Below, piece by piece: positions 1 to 11,830 of a stretch of 39,638 nt of DNA. The position numbers and the translations under genes are program-made. Each line of letters starts with the position of its first letter. Position 1 is the stretch's first letter. The notes under the pieces were generated by a model. The model saw nothing but the letters and a program-made list of their open reading frames with translations. It did not search any database and was not told the origin of the DNA. The DNA comes from Actinomortierella ambigua (taxonomy: Eukaryota > Mortierellomycota > Mortierellomycetes > Mortierellales > Mortierellaceae): the NCBI GenBank assembly GCA_016098155.1, contig JAAAJB010000210.1, positions 13,957 to 53,594 of the forward strand, written 5' to 3'.

Positions 1-1764
1 AAAAAAAAAAAAAAAAAAAAGACGATTGCCTGGCCCTTTGCAGCAATGACGGAGAAAGAGATTCAAGTCTAATGTAAAGAGCTTGCTTTTTCGACGCACC
101 GTTACTACGACGTTCCAAAAGGCTACAAAGAAGCAAGAATGTGAGGAAAATTCCCTACACAGTGTAGGAAAAGCTGTTGTCCTCCTCTCTTCTTCCTCTT
201 TATCCCTCTGCGAGATCGGAACACAGAGTATGCTTTGATGATCGACATGCACTACGGCACTGAGCGTCTAATACTACACTCTTCACTGCTGAACGACCTC
301 AATTGACGCATTGTTCTCGTAGAATGAGGAAAGAGGGGGAGAATGTATCCTTTACAACACATGGTCATTTTGTTGCTGGCAAATCAACGCACTGCATTCC
401 AGCCTCTTATTTTTGTTAACTTCGATGGCTGGGGAGGGGGGCTCGGGCCAAGAAAAACGAACTGGGCTCCTCGGACGGTTGATCGTGGGGTGCAATTGAC
501 TCTAAAGGGCGTAAAACGTGCACGCTCGCTAATGACAGCAACAAGGACAAAAAGCGTTGCGGCATACCACACGCGCCAATCAGAGCGCTGTGCCCCCTTT
601 TTTTTGAGAACCTCTACAACAACAACCTCTGTTCCTCCCCAGCCCTCTCTATTTCCAGAAGAGTTGAATGACCAGTGCAAATGTGGAAATGACCCTGCAA
701 CAGACGACAGACAGATAGTTGGTGGCATGGGCCATGAGGCATAAAACATCAGTAAAGGAATAGAAAAGAATAGGATAGAATAGCAAGGAGCGGAAAAGAT
801 AAAGAACAGGAAAAAGGCGAGACAAGAGACAAGAGCCCCTGCATGTACAACGAATGGTGTGCCCTTGTCGACAATCTGCTCTGCTTGTCCACTAAAGATG
901 GGGCCAAACTTGTTCCATGGACGAGACACACTTGAAAGAAGAAAGGAAGGAAGGAGTCCCATATGCTCCCCTCCCATACACACACACACTTTTTATTTTC
1001 GATGGCCCACTTGAAATTTTTGCGTGTATGTGCGTGCATATGTGTGTGTATGCATGTTGCTGACTCGTATGGTGCGTGCAGGGGAGAGCAAAACGCATTC
1101 AGAGCACTTACCAGGTTAGTGGGAAACAGCTTACTTGCCTCCTTTTCGTCAAATACATGTACAGCGGCGTTTCATCTGCATGTACTCCTCACTTCCACGT
1201 TTCTTTTTTGTTTTCTCTCTTTCTCTCTCGCTCAATCGCTCGTGCACTCGTTCGCGTGGCTGAAGCCCAAGAATAAGCGAAGAAAAAAGAGCGAGTTTGC
1301 CCTCCGCTGCACCCTCGTTTTGCGGCCTCGCATTTTTATTGTTCCAACATTCGACGTTGTGAACAGGAAAAAAGGAAGACCATTCACCACTATTTGACAA
1401 GAATCCGCAGGATAGAGATCTTGCTTGTCGCCACCCTGTTACCGTGCATTCATTCTTTTTTTGATTTTGTTGCTCTTTCCTCGGCAACTATTCAAACCCT
1501 CCTGTCTCTGTCTCTCTCTCCCATCCCTCGAACCATAGTCTCGTAGAAAGAGCCATTTCGCGATTGAAAAATACAATCGCGTACAGATCATCACCACCAG
1601 TCAATATTTTTTGGATTGTAGTTATTGTCTAGGTATCTCGCTACACTTTAGAGTAATCTTCTCATCTGTCTTTCTTTCCTCCTCTCGTTGTTCAATAGGA
1701 ATAGTAGTATAATCTTTTTTTTTTCTTTAGGGCCTTCTTATTTTTTTTTCCTCTTCCATCTCCC
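1..1764. other. No supported gene (window edge)
   Basis: The window opens with a run of 20 A. No reading frame here has a recognisable family signature. The open frames overlap each other on both strands and encode low-complexity peptides made from CT, CA and GT repeats. Part of the segment next to 1764 must hold the 3' UTR of coronin. Nothing else is claimed. Confidence 0.5.
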
Positions 1765-4108
1765 TTATGAAGACTGCATCTGCTCCAGCTGGACCTCCAA
1801 GAGTCGGATCTTGACATCCTTCTGCGCGAGCTGGTTCTTCAAATCCTCATTCTCCTGACGCAGCTTATGGTACGCCTCTTGATAATCCTTGTCCGACTTG
1901 AGCTGGACGGGAACCTCCTCGGCGACCTGAGCCGGCGCGCTAGCCACAAACTCCTTCTTGGGGGCGGCCGTGAATCCCTTCTCAAGCGACAACAACTTTG
2001 GGTCCTTGGTCTCGCCGCTAAACCATTGGTCGGCCGTCAGGGCCGGCTCGTCCGACAGACAATCCGGGAAGAGATCGGTCTGGAACGAATCCGACTTGCG
2101 TGGCACCGTGAAGCTGATGGGCTCCACCAGACTGTTCGACACCTTGTATGCTCGCATGATCTCGCACTCGTTCACGTTCAGCGCTCGCTTCGGCATAAAC
2201 GCCATGCCGCGCTGCGGCGTCGTCGTGCCAAACTCAGCCAGCGTGTACAACTCCTCGTTTTCCCACTCAAAGTAGCGAATATTGCCATCACTATGGTTAG
2301 GATAATGAGAGGGAAAAAAAAAGGTAGGGAGTGTTAAAAGGTGTGGCTGTTTGGCATAGAGAGAAACAGCAAGAACGATTAAATAAAAAAAATCCTCGTC
2401 CTTACCCCTTGCCAGCAAGGTAGAGCATGTTGCTGTCCACATCGTAAAAGGGCATGATCACACCAGAGGAAGTGTCGAGGTTGATAGACTTGACGGGGTT
2501 ATCCAAGCTGGAAGCATTCCAAACATAGACCTGGCGATCCGACATCCTCGAGAAACCAGTCGTGGCAATGCGATCCGTAGTGCCCATCCAGACCACGCGC
2601 GATCCCTTGACACCCTGGTGCGAGTCTGCTTGCTATAATTTATATCCAGATAGACCATAAGAAAGATGACTTGTTAGTAAATACCCTCCATCTCCCCTTT
2701 TTTTTCCGTATTCCTCAAAATGCATGAATTACCTGGACAATCTTGTTGGCGCGAACATCAAAGACACGCAGCTTCTTGTCACGGCAGGTGGTGGCAACCA
2801 ATGTACCGTTGTAGTTCCAAGCGACGCTCTGGATGATCTCCGTGTGGCCCGTGATCTCCTGCTTCTCCACACCCTTCTCGATATCCCACAGACGCATCGT
2901 CAGATCTGCCGAGGCCGACAACAACACATTCTCCGCCACAGGGTTGAACGCCACCTGGCCGACCTTGCGGCCATGCGACGACAGACGCACGACGGGCTCA
3001 ATATCCTCCTCGCCCAACTCCTCGGGGATCGTGTAGATAAACACCTTGCTGTCCTCCGAACACGACGCAATCAGGTGGTCGTTGAACGGCGAGAAGTCCG
3101 TGTCCAGCACCGCCGCGGAGTGCCCGCGGTATAAGGGAAGCGTGTCTGCAATCTTGCCTATTATTGTATTCGAGAATATGGGGGAGGGAAAAAAAAGCAA
3201 TTGTACATTAATTAAATATCCTATCCAGTAAAATGGAGTACATTTCTCCGAATCTTCTCTCCCACGTAAACATGTACACTCTTTTTCACACGAAAACACT
3301 CTCACTCTCACTCTCTACAATTTCGATCCATATGCGAGTCGCTACACGCCTCCCCATCCCGTTCCACTCCTTCAGCTCTGAATGAAGAAAAAAAAAGTTG
3401 GTCCCTCTCCTTACCGGTCATGGTGAGAGGAATAACGGCAAAGGCTCCACCACCACCAGAGTTCCAGTTGAGCGCCATGAATTTCTATTGAGAGCACAAG
3501 AAGAAAGAAGTAATATGTTAGCACCATGACATGTCTTTTTTTTTTGTTTTGAATCGGTACAGTTCAGAAACGATTCAACGACTTTTTATCCATGGAACAT
3601 AAGAGACTGCCTGCCCCTTTAGGAAAGGACAAATTGATCGATGGTGCCAAAGTGTACTAGCTCGATATCCTCCTCTTGGCTTCAATTACTCCTTCAATTG
3701 CTCTCCCAATGGTAGTGTGGTTACATGGTTGTTGTGATGTTGTAAAATTGTGTTTTCTTTTCCTTACAGGGTTGACCTTGATAAGATTGGTATCCCAGGC
3801 ATTGCTGGTGAGCTTGACATTGTCATAGCTCAGCTCGCGCTTGGCAGCCGTGCCGTAGACGTGTCTAGATAAGAAAAGGAAAGAGACACGGGAAAAAAGG
3901 GTGGGGTGCATTATGTTAGATCCATGAATGTGTGAGGGGTCCCACATTTTGCCCCACCCACAAGTTCCTCCCCCTGGGGTTCGCACTAGAATTGATCCAT
4001 TTGCTCGTGAATCTCCCCTCTTCCTCCTCCCCCCCCCTTCCTCGCTCGCTCGCTCCTCTTCCCCAATGCTACATACCTGTACTTGGAGGCGCGAACGAAT
4101 CGTGACAT
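1765..4108 (-). CDS. Coronin, actin-binding WD40 protein (six exons)
   Basis: Coronins bind F-actin and regulate Arp2/3 and cofilin at cortical actin patches. Minus-strand exons are 4077-4108, 3768-3864, 3415-3484, 2733-3157, 2406-2632 and 1765-2290. They total 1377 nt, giving 458 residues. The N terminus reads MSRFVRASKYRHVYG, the coronin signature. It is followed by the VNPKF and GGGGAFAVIPL strands and by WD40 blades containing GHTEIIQSVAWN and LRVFDVRANKIVQ. The carboxy end is a leucine-heptad coiled coil of about 35 residues ending LEVQLEQMQSS, as expected for coronin trimerisation. All five introns are GT-AG (115, 100, 257, 283 and 212 nt) and keep phase. The start was chosen because the 32-nt first exon encodes the conserved N terminus. 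At 458 residues it resembles short coronins such as that of Dictyostelium; the long linker of yeast Crn1 is missing. Confidence 0.95.
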
Positions 4109-5299
4109 CTAATCCAAAGCAAAGGAGGAGGGTATGAAAAGAAAAACACCATGGGGTTAGTTCAAATACTATCCTCTGCTATATTGAAAAAGAAGCAAGC
4201 AAATCAAAGGGCTCTCTTGCTTCTCGCCACCGAAAATAGACGTGGGACAGCCCTATTCTGGCATCATGGTTTCCCATGGTCGCTGGATGAATCTCCCGAC
4301 CATGGAGTACCATCCAAGCTGCTGGACACTCCCAAGGAAAAAGAAATGCATCGGAAAGGGTGAAGAAAGAAGCATTCCCTTTTTTTTTAACGTGTCGTTG
4401 GTGTTGCTGCTCATTCTTTTTTCTCAACGGTCGAGATGATGAGTGTGTTGCAGAAATGTCATCCAAACAACAGGGCGAGAGTGTTGTTTCTCCTCGTCGT
4501 CCGATGAACCCTAGACACAGTCAATGAATGAGAGAAAGAGGGAAGAGGTAGGTCGGGATGTGCATGCAGTACCTTGGACTGGACAGAGCGAGGCAGAAAG
4601 GTAGAGAGAGAGAAAAAGAATGTAAGAGTTGAATGTGTGAGTGTGAGAGAGAAGAGATGTGGAGAAGAAAGAGGGTGATGTAAAGAAATAAAAAAGAGTA
4701 TGTGGTGTGGGAAGGAGGGAAGAGGGCTGAGTATGTGTCTGTGTGTGTGTGTGTGTGTGCTGGGACCCCTCTCTCTCACTCCCCCTTCTCTCCCGTTTCT
4801 TGTCGTCACAACTGTCTCTCTTGTCTCAAACTCACCCAGCAGGGCCCCGTCTGTCTTTGACGCATACACATATACAACACAGCAAATACACACACACACA
4901 CATTAGACGTACACCGGACACACAGACATCCAGTTCGTAGTCTACTGCAGGCATGCACCAGGTAGCCATGTTCCCAACACTGATATTCACACAGCCCCCG
5001 CCTCCTTTCAACTCCTTGATGCTTCTACCCGTTGTATACGATCATCACTGATCATGCTGATCGTGCCTGAAAAAGCCGCTGGGACAACTTTTTTTTTATT
5101 TGTTGCTGCTGTTGTCCCTGAGTGTTGCGGCATCTTGTGAACCAGAGAGGTTCTTCTTCACTTTCCCTCCCCACACCTCCAAGTTTCTGCGAGATCCAAG
5201 TTTCAGCCTTGGCAGTCTTGGCTGGCGAATGTGACGTTTATTCTCCACACATACACACCCCTGGGCCTAGGACTATTTTTCTCATATACACACACACTT

Positions 5300-5338
<39 letters not shown>

Positions 5339-5348
5339 TGCTACAATT
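4109..5348. other. Intergenic, coronin promoter side
   Basis: No gene is seen. The segment should hold the coronin 5' UTR and promoter and the 3' UTR of the TXNDC9-like gene. It contains a GT run at about 4739-4758, a CA run near 4889-4902, and a CT run that ends just before the TXNDC9 stop codon. Confidence 0.5.
5299..5338. repeat. (CT)n microsatellite
   Basis: An almost uninterrupted CT dinucleotide run, broken by one CG step, lies just beyond the stop codon of the TXNDC9-like gene. It would be read as GA in that transcript's 3' UTR. Confidence 0.9.
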
Positions 5349-6565
5349 TTAGTAGTCATCATCATCGGTTCCCTCGTCTGAGCTATCATCACCTCGCGTG
5401 CCGCCAAAAATACTCTTCTTGTTCTTCTTCTTGGCCTCCTTCTTCGCCTCATCCTCAACGACGCCCGCGCGCTTTAGGCGCATCTCCAGCACCGACGTTG
5501 AAAAGTTGTCGGTGTTGCCGAGTTCCTCAAAGCCAACCATCCTATTTTTTTTTATTTTTGGATCCATGGAAAGAGAAAAAAAGAAGAGAGAGAGAAATGG
5601 TAAGTATATAAAAGGCACTGATCAAACGTCTCTACAGTAAATAAACATGGTGATTGAAATCAGCTATCACATTACTTATCCACGGCGGATCCATCCACAA
5701 AGGACATGACACACGGCAGGACTTGGACTTGCAGCTTCTCTACCAGGAACGGCGCGTTCTCAACCTTGATCTTCATAAACTTTGTCTTGTAGTGCTTCTT
5801 GGCCAAGGTCTAGCGTGAACAGGGGTAGATAGATAGACAGAAAAAAAGAGAGAGAGAGAAAGAAAGAAGTAGAAGGTGAGTTTGTTTTTCCTTTCACATT
5901 TCCATGATCTACTAGATGACCCTTCTCCTCCTCATCCCTTCCCTGTGCCTCATACCTCCAAGTGCCGGTCAACAATCATACACCGCCGGAAATCCGAGTG
6001 GTAAAAGTGGATTACGCAGCACTTTGTCTTGGTGGTGGTCTCCATGAGCTCCTTCTCGACCGTGATTTCCTTGTACTGGCCATGATCATTCTCAACCATC
6101 ATCGTCCTCCGCTCAATCCTATCACGGAATGGCAAAAAAAGATAAAAAAAAAAAATGTTGTCAGAGCAATGTCTTCTTCTCTTTCCCAAAAACACCAGAG
6201 AGAGACAGCGAGAGAAAAGATATACATACTCCTCCTTGAGCTCCTCCATCCGTTGCTCACGCAGACTGGCCAAGCCAAAGTCATCGTTCTCCAGCTCCTC
6301 AAAAAGCTCATCGTCATCCAGCTCCTTGGCATGATCATTGTCTATTGTTTCATCCTGCAATTCACGTCCTTTGTCTGCCGGAATGCTAGTGAATGGAATG
6401 CTAGTGAATGGAAAGGCAATTTGTTTGAGGATTAGAGATGAAAGTGTGGAGCGTGCATGCATTCCTGTGAATTCCTTGATGTGTAAGAAAGGGGGGGGGG
6501 TGATACCTTGGAGCGGCAGGCTGGTCGACGACGGTCTCTACTGGATTAGCCGCGGAATCTGCCAT
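5349..6565 (-). CDS. TXNDC9 / phosducin-like 3 protein (five exons)
   Basis: This family consists of thioredoxin-fold proteins that bind the CCT chaperonin and modulate tubulin and actin folding. Exons are 6507-6565, 6230-6385, 5956-6118, 5676-5809 and 5349-5541, totalling 705 nt and 234 residues, close to the human 226. An acidic N-terminal helix is followed by LREQRMEELKEE, then GQYKEI. The thioredoxin-like core has KCCVIHFYHSDFRRC, a DRHLE-TLAKKH junction, KVENAPFLVEKL and LPCVMSFVDG. It ends with the family signature GFEELGNTDNFST and an acidic tail (DDSSDEGTDDDDY), which parallels the acidic tail of the human protein. There is no CxxC pair, as is normal for the family, so oxidoreductase activity is not expected. 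The 3' splice site of intron 1 is duplicated 15 nt apart. The model above uses the exon-proximal site; the other site would add five residues. Confidence 0.93.
6386..6505 (-). other. Intron 1 of the TXNDC9-like gene with duplicated acceptor
   Basis: A 15-bp unit (GAATGCTAGTGAATG on the plus strand) occurs twice in direct tandem at about 6381-6410. It creates two TAG acceptors, whose AG dinucleotides are at 6386-6387 and 6401-6402. Use of either one keeps the reading frame. A CTAAT branch-like element lies upstream. Confidence 0.7.
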
Positions 6566-8658
6566 TGGTGTGTGTTGTGTGATTGTTGAAGGAAGGAAGG
6601 AAGGAAGGATGATGTATGTATGGTGGGAAGCGAGGGTGTGAGAGGAAGATGTCCTCTTCCTCCAAACGCCACGAAAAATTAAGGTTTTTGCCACCGTGAC
6701 TGTTTCCGTTCTCCGTGTTCCTGGTACCTGAACGGCGCACGTTAACCACCCTACCTTTCCAATGCACATTGGGGAACTTTTGTAATAATAAATACAACGA
6801 GTTGTGTTCTTGTTGCTACAACAACCATTTCGCTTTAGGCGGTTTTTACTTGATCTATTTTTCCCACACGTACTCCCTTTTGTCCCCTGATGCCCGGCTC
6901 TCTCTCCCTCCTCCCTTCCCCTTCCCCTTGCCCCCCTTCTCCCCCTCTTCTTCTTCTTCTTCCTCCTCCTCCCTCTCCTCCTCCTTTCACCCCTTGGTTC
7001 AGTACCTTGCATATCTCGCGCACAATCGCATTCTCATGTTTTACTTCTCACTACATGTATGCTCTTGTACTTCTGCTCGGCTCAGGTTTTCCTAAACTGG
7101 CGAAATGCATAGAGCATAGAGCGATGGATTTTTTTTTCTCTCATCAAGTGGGGTGCTACCAGGATTATTTTTTTTAAATCAACGTGTTTTTATTTCAAAG
7201 ATGCATTTTTTTGGAATAAAAAGACAAGTAGACAGAAGAAGAGAGAGGAAAAAAAAGGAAAGAGTGGGAATGATATCAAGAGAGAGAGAGAGAGGAGTGG
7301 GACGTTTCAACAACAAAAAAATGATTTCTTTCTATTGTACATGAGGTCATTTCAAATTTTTTCTTTTCATGGACCTTCAAAGAGAGAGAGGAGTGGGGGT
7401 GCGTGTGTCTGTTTGGAGGAGAGATACGTAGTTGGTGGGTGTGTGGGGGGGGGGGGGGGGGGGGGGGGTGGAGGGGGGGGGGGGGGGGGGGGGGGCGTTT
7501 CGTGCCTTCTTTTCTTTTTGTCATCATCACGCTCTTTTGTGAGTTCTTTTTTTTTTTCTAAAAGTAACAGCAGGAATAAACATTAAAAAAAAAACAAGAG
7601 TAGAGTCGTTTGCTGCTCCTCTTCCTCCCCTCGGGCGTACTTTGCTTTGTTCTCTCAACATACAAGGGTAAATACCCAGCTTTTAGACAGAGACGAGATA
7701 AAGAAAGAGCCACGGCGTGGGGCGAAAAAAAAAGTGAAAAAAAAACGGAGGGGGGAGATGGTAAAGGGATGGGAAAAAAGGAGCAGCAATGAGTTGCGGG
7801 AGAGGGGTGGGGTCGTAGATGCTGAGAAAAAAAAAGCCGAGATAGGGAACAGAAGAGAGAGAAAGAAGAAAAGGCTGAGTATGCATGAGAATGAGAGTAG
7901 GGATGGAGGCATGAGAGCGTAGAATGTGAGAGAGTGCTGTGTTGTGTGTGCACGGAGAACCGTAGGAAGCAAGAAAAAAAAAAGGAAACCGGGGAGCCAA
8001 TAGAGCAGGGGAGATCACAAACAATAACAGAAAAAAAAGGGAGATCAAACAACAACAAGGCTGCCGGGCTGCCGGCTCTCGGCGCCCGTGCAAAAGGGAA
8101 AGGCAGAGGGGGGGAGGCGTGGGGAAGACACAGCACACAACGCGACACTGCACAACACAGCACAACACAAAACAAAGTTTAAAGGTGTAAGAGTGGAGCC
8201 AAAAAAAAAGCTGGTGGGACGCTCAAGATGGGGAGAAAGGGCTACCTTGGGTACCCCTCCTTTCTCTCCCCCTAACGATGCAGCCACCACCATCCCTTTT
8301 GTCTCACACTCTGACCCTACCCCCTTTGCTTTTGTTGTTTGCTGGTAGTGGTAGTAGTTGTCGGGTGCTGCTACTTGCCCCTCCACCCCTTCCCCTTGGG
8401 GTCCGCATCCCTTAAAGCAGAGGACTCGGGAACCTGCCCCCTTTTTTCGCAGTGAAAACGTCTTTCTCCTCCCCTGGCAATGTATCTCCCCTCCTCCTCC
8501 TCTTTCTTGTGAGTGTGGTTGTTGTTGTCGTTTCGATGTTTGTTGCTGTCTTTTGTTTCTTTTTTTTTCTTTTCTTTGTTGATGCTGTCGTGGTTGCTAG
8601 TAGAAAAGGGGAAGGGGAGAGGGGAGGGGGGAGATTGCTGGACTTGGTTTTGTTTTTT
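6566..8658. other. Intergenic, low complexity, no supported gene
   Basis: The segment is divided between the TXNDC9 5' side and the 3' side of the next minus-strand gene. It contains GGAA and CTT runs, the long G tracts at 7445-7495 and many A or T homopolymers. Open frames here have no family features and consist of repeat-derived Pro, Ser, Arg and Lys stretches. Confidence 0.5.
7445..7495. repeat. Double poly(G) tract, G24 and G23
   Basis: Twenty-four consecutive G (7445-7468) are followed by TGGA and then twenty-three consecutive G (7473-7495). Such tracts can form G-quadruplexes. They are also a common place for sequencing length errors, so the exact lengths are uncertain. Confidence 0.9.
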
Positions 8659-9531
8659 TTAGTCAAAGTCGACCAGGTCGGGGCTCGCATCGTTCATGAT
8701 CTCGAGGAGACTGAGCACGCTAGTGAGGAGTAGGATCTGGAGACCCGTCTTGTCGGTAGCGCTTGCTGTGGGTCCATTGTAGATGGTCAGACGGTCGGCA
8801 CTGCCCGTGTGGTTCTGGACTTTGGCGATCCGTGTGGGTGGGCATGAACTGGTCGAGTGGCAGACAAGGATGTCGAGTCCCGGGGGTGCATGGATGCCGT
8901 GTCCACCGCCTGCTGTCCATTGGTAGATCTTGCCCTCAAACTCAAAGGCCCAGCAGGTGCCGTTGCGGCCCATCGGCTCGGGAATCATGCGCTCTGTTCG
9001 ATCGTCGTCCTCGTCAAGCGATGTGTGGGTGACATGGTACTGTTGCTGTTGGTGATGATGGTGGTGATGGTGGTGATGCTGCGGCATACGACCACCACTG
9101 CTCAATTGGCGTGAATTCTTCTCAACGGCCTTCTTGAACGCCACCATGTCACGGAACTGGACGTTGATGTCCTTGGACTCTGTTGTCAGGTTGAGGTCCA
9201 ACAGGTGCTCGCCCTTGTTCTTCACCTTGCACACCTGGCTGCCACTGGCGTCCTTGAGCGTCATGTTGCGTGTTGGTGGATCCGAGCGTGACTGGAACGT
9301 GTACGACAGTCCCCTGATGTCGGATGTGCACTTGATCTTGGGCGAAAACACACCGCTGGTCTGTAGCGTGAACGTGGTGGTAGGCGCCATCGAGGATGCA
9401 AAGGGGATGGGGTCGCTGCGGTTGTTGAGCATGGCTGGTGGAGGTCGCGTCAGAGGCATGGGGGCGGTTGGGTCTGTGGGTGAGATGGGTGAGATGGGTT
9501 CGTTGGCTGTGCCAACAACGACGCCGACCAT
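8659..9531 (-). CDS. Putative tubby-C/LURP-like fold protein, single exon
   Basis: An uninterrupted 290-codon frame, starting in a good context (CCAAATGG). I do not recognise an exact orthologue. The protein begins with a Pro/Thr-rich leader. It continues with alternating short strands of the type seen in LURP-one/tubby C-terminal-like domains: FTLQTSGVFSPKIKC, YTFQSRS, RNMTLKDASGSQVCKVKNK, CWAFEFEGKIYQWT, LDILVCHS, TRIAKVQNHTG and DRLTIYNG. A hydrophobic helix near the end (LQILLLTSVLSLLEIM) fits the central helix of that fold. A His9-Gln4 tract followed by an acidic DEDDD patch interrupts the strands around residue 151. There is no signal peptide and no clear membrane span. That the frame is a real gene is well supported by its length, composition and strand pattern. 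The fold assignment is an inference, and no function is claimed. Confidence 0.6.
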   Translation of the reverse strand: MVGVVVGTANEPISPISPTDPTAPMPLTRPPPAMLNNRSDPIPFASSMAPTTTFTLQTSGVFSPKIKCTSDIRGLSYTFQSRSDPPTRNMTLKDASGSQVCKVKNKGEHLLDLNLTTESKDINVQFRDMVAFKKAVEKNSRQLSSGGRMPQHHHHHHHHHQQQQYHVTHTSLDEDDDRTERMIPEPMGRNGTCWAFEFEGKIYQWTAGGGHGIHAPPGLDILVCHSTSSCPPTRIAKVQNHTGSADRLTIYNGPTASATDKTGLQILLLTSVLSLLEIMNDASPDLVDFD

Positions 9532-11649
9532 TTGGGAAAGAATGGAAAGAGGTGGGGATTATCCAATTAGGATTTTTTTGTGTGGGACAATGGAAAAAAA
9601 AAGGTTAGAGAGTGGGGTCCAATCCGGGGGACGAGGGGGCACGAGTCCAGTATTATATACAATCTTGTTGACAAATTCAAACAAGAAAGATGTCCTGTAC
9701 TCCCGAAGGGTAGTGTTAGTCATTAAGTAGCGAGATAAAGAAAGAAAGAAGAAAAGGAAAAACAATAAAAGAGCACAGCAACAACGAGAAAAAGGAGTGG
9801 TGGGGTAACAACACGATGGCTGCGAGTCAGATGGCATGCTATGGCGTGGACACGGGCGATCATGCAAAACAAACACGATGGCTCAATGGGTAGAGCAGGG
9901 AGGAAGCTGTGTAGAGGAGAGGATGCTTTTGTATTTTTCTTCCTTCCTTCCTTCTTTCCTTTCTTGCTTCCCTTCTTCCTTAGCTCTCTTTCCCTTTTTT
10001 TTGTTGACGTGTTGTGCAATTACGGAGCTACAGAGATTCAACACTGCATCGTTCGGATATGGATGTGTATGTGTGCGAGAGTATGCTGCGTGCATGAGTG
10101 GTTGCTAGGACGATGTAAATCGGGCCTGGCTCAGTGGACAGGACGCATATGCACGGTGGCTACCCAAAATAATGTCACAGAATCTCGATGTGGACGAGCG
10201 GGGAGCATAAAGAAAACAAACGAAAAAAGGGACAGGAAACCAGGCACAAAGAGAGAAGCGAGAAAGGGAAGGGGTGGGAGATGCAAAGGGGTGAGCGGAA
10301 TGGGAAGGGGGAGCCCTTTGGTATCAGCACCAACAACAAGAACAATAACAACAACAATAACAGGAGCAGCGCAGGCAACAAAGAAAAGCAAGGGGGAGCC
10401 TGACTGGGACCCATGGACAGGGCACGCAGAAGGCAAAGAAGGCTGTGTGAGCGAATGCACCATCCATAGATGGTTGCAGGAACGAGCACCCATCCTTCCC
10501 CTTCGCCAGGGAACAAACAAGGGGAGAAAGAACAAGGGTACCAACCGAGGGCAAGAGTGAGAGCGATTGAGAGAGGAAAAGCAGCAGCGACACCAGTGGT
10601 AACGACAACAAAAACAACAAACACAAGGGATGATAGATAGACCTCGGAAGGAATGGGTGGTGTATTGTGAACGCACCTGTGAATGTTTATGTAGTGTGTG
10701 GTGTGTGGTGGAATATGCGTTAGAATGGGTGCAGAAACAGGTCGCGCGTGCTCCACGGTATATCCAGCTTTAACTAGGGGGAGGGGATGGTATGGTATGG
10801 AGACAGTTGGGGTTCGAGAATGGAAGGCAAGGAAGGACGCTGGCAAAAAGTGGGGGGTGGAGGGCAAGGTGCTGTATTTATATGAAAGCCTTCCCGATTC
10901 CTGGTCGCAGAGGCGCTCTCCAAAAGGGACAGAGAGAGTGAGACAGAGCGAGAGAGCGTGTGAAGAGACCAGCGAAGAGTGAGATGGTCATCGCTCCTCT
11001 CGCACCCCACTTGACCACCACACCCACACCCCCTCTTATTGTTGTCCTCGGAAGAGAGATGGATCGACAAAAAAGAAATAAAACAACACAATTACACTTC
11101 AGCTAAACTATGAAAGATGAGAGAGGGCGCATCACTCTCTTTCCCTTTCAATGCCTCTCAACAAACAATCGGACAACAACAGCAGCAATGAAAGCCATTC
11201 AACGGCAAATAAAGTAAAAAATGTTGAAAAAGGGACGGGAAACACACACACACACACATGTAGGCAAACACAAAAAGAATGGACACGTTGAGAGCAAGTT
11301 GGACCAAAGAGGAATCAGAGTAAGAGCACCAAGAGCGGGGAGAGAACCTGAAAGGTACGAAAGGGAGGGGGAGGGGGGGCGAGAACATGTGCTCTGGAGG
11401 CTCAGCAGCACCCTTCGGGGTCGAACACGACTGGGGACCAACGCGCCTTCTGCCAGCTTCCCGCTCCTCTTCCCCCCCCTCCTTGTCCTCCATCCTCCTT
11501 GTTATCTTCCTTCCTCCTCCAGTGACTCTTACTCGCTCTTTCACTCGCTTGTTAAAGGATGGGCACTCATATTTTGTCCTGCTCCTCCCTCTTCCCGCTC
11601 CGCCATCTTTATTTGGTTCCTTCCCGTCCACATCCCTCAAGAAACGAGG

Positions 11650-11830
11650 CTCTCTTCCCAGCAACGTGGTAGTGGGGTGTTGTACCATGGTATGGGAGGC
11701 CAGGCAGGTATGAGCAGGAGCACGGCATGGCAGAAATATAGCTTTTGCGTTTGTGTATGTGTGTGTGTGTGTGTGCGTGGCCTCCCATACCATGGTACAA
11801 CACCCCACTACCACGTTGCTGGGAAGAGAG
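11650..11830. repeat. 53-bp perfect inverted repeat with 75-bp spacer
   Basis: The left arm 11650-11702 and the right arm 11778-11830 are exact reverse complements. The spacer contains a (GT)n run. The right arm ends at the first N of the assembly gap. The arms include the self-complementary TACCATGGTA. Confidence 0.95.

Noticed and set aside
384..989. 201-codon minus-strand frame
   Set aside because: The composition is repeat-derived, other long frames overlap it on both strands, and no domain or splice context is recognisable.
7276..7586. Gly- and Pro-rich frames across 7445-7495
   Set aside because: They are direct translations of the G tracts, on both strands.
9870..9915. tRNA-like D-arm (TGGCTCAATGGGTAGAGCA)
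   Set aside because: It fits an A box and D-stem, but the next bases do not form an anticodon stem and there is no B box (GGTTCGANNCC) at the proper distance.
10120..10200. Second tRNA-like A box (TGGCTCAGTGGACAGGACGC)
   Set aside because: No matching acceptor stem and no T-arm. The only candidate, AATCTCGATGTGG, departs from the B-box consensus.
9841..10560. 239-codon plus-strand frame
   Set aside because: It crosses CTT and AAC repeat tracts, has no family features, and is overlapped by several equally long antisense frames.
11650..11830. Inverted repeat as terminal repeats of a mobile element
   Set aside because: The spacer is only 75 bp of GT-rich DNA without coding capacity or target-site duplications, and the position next to the gap suggests an artefact or hairpin.
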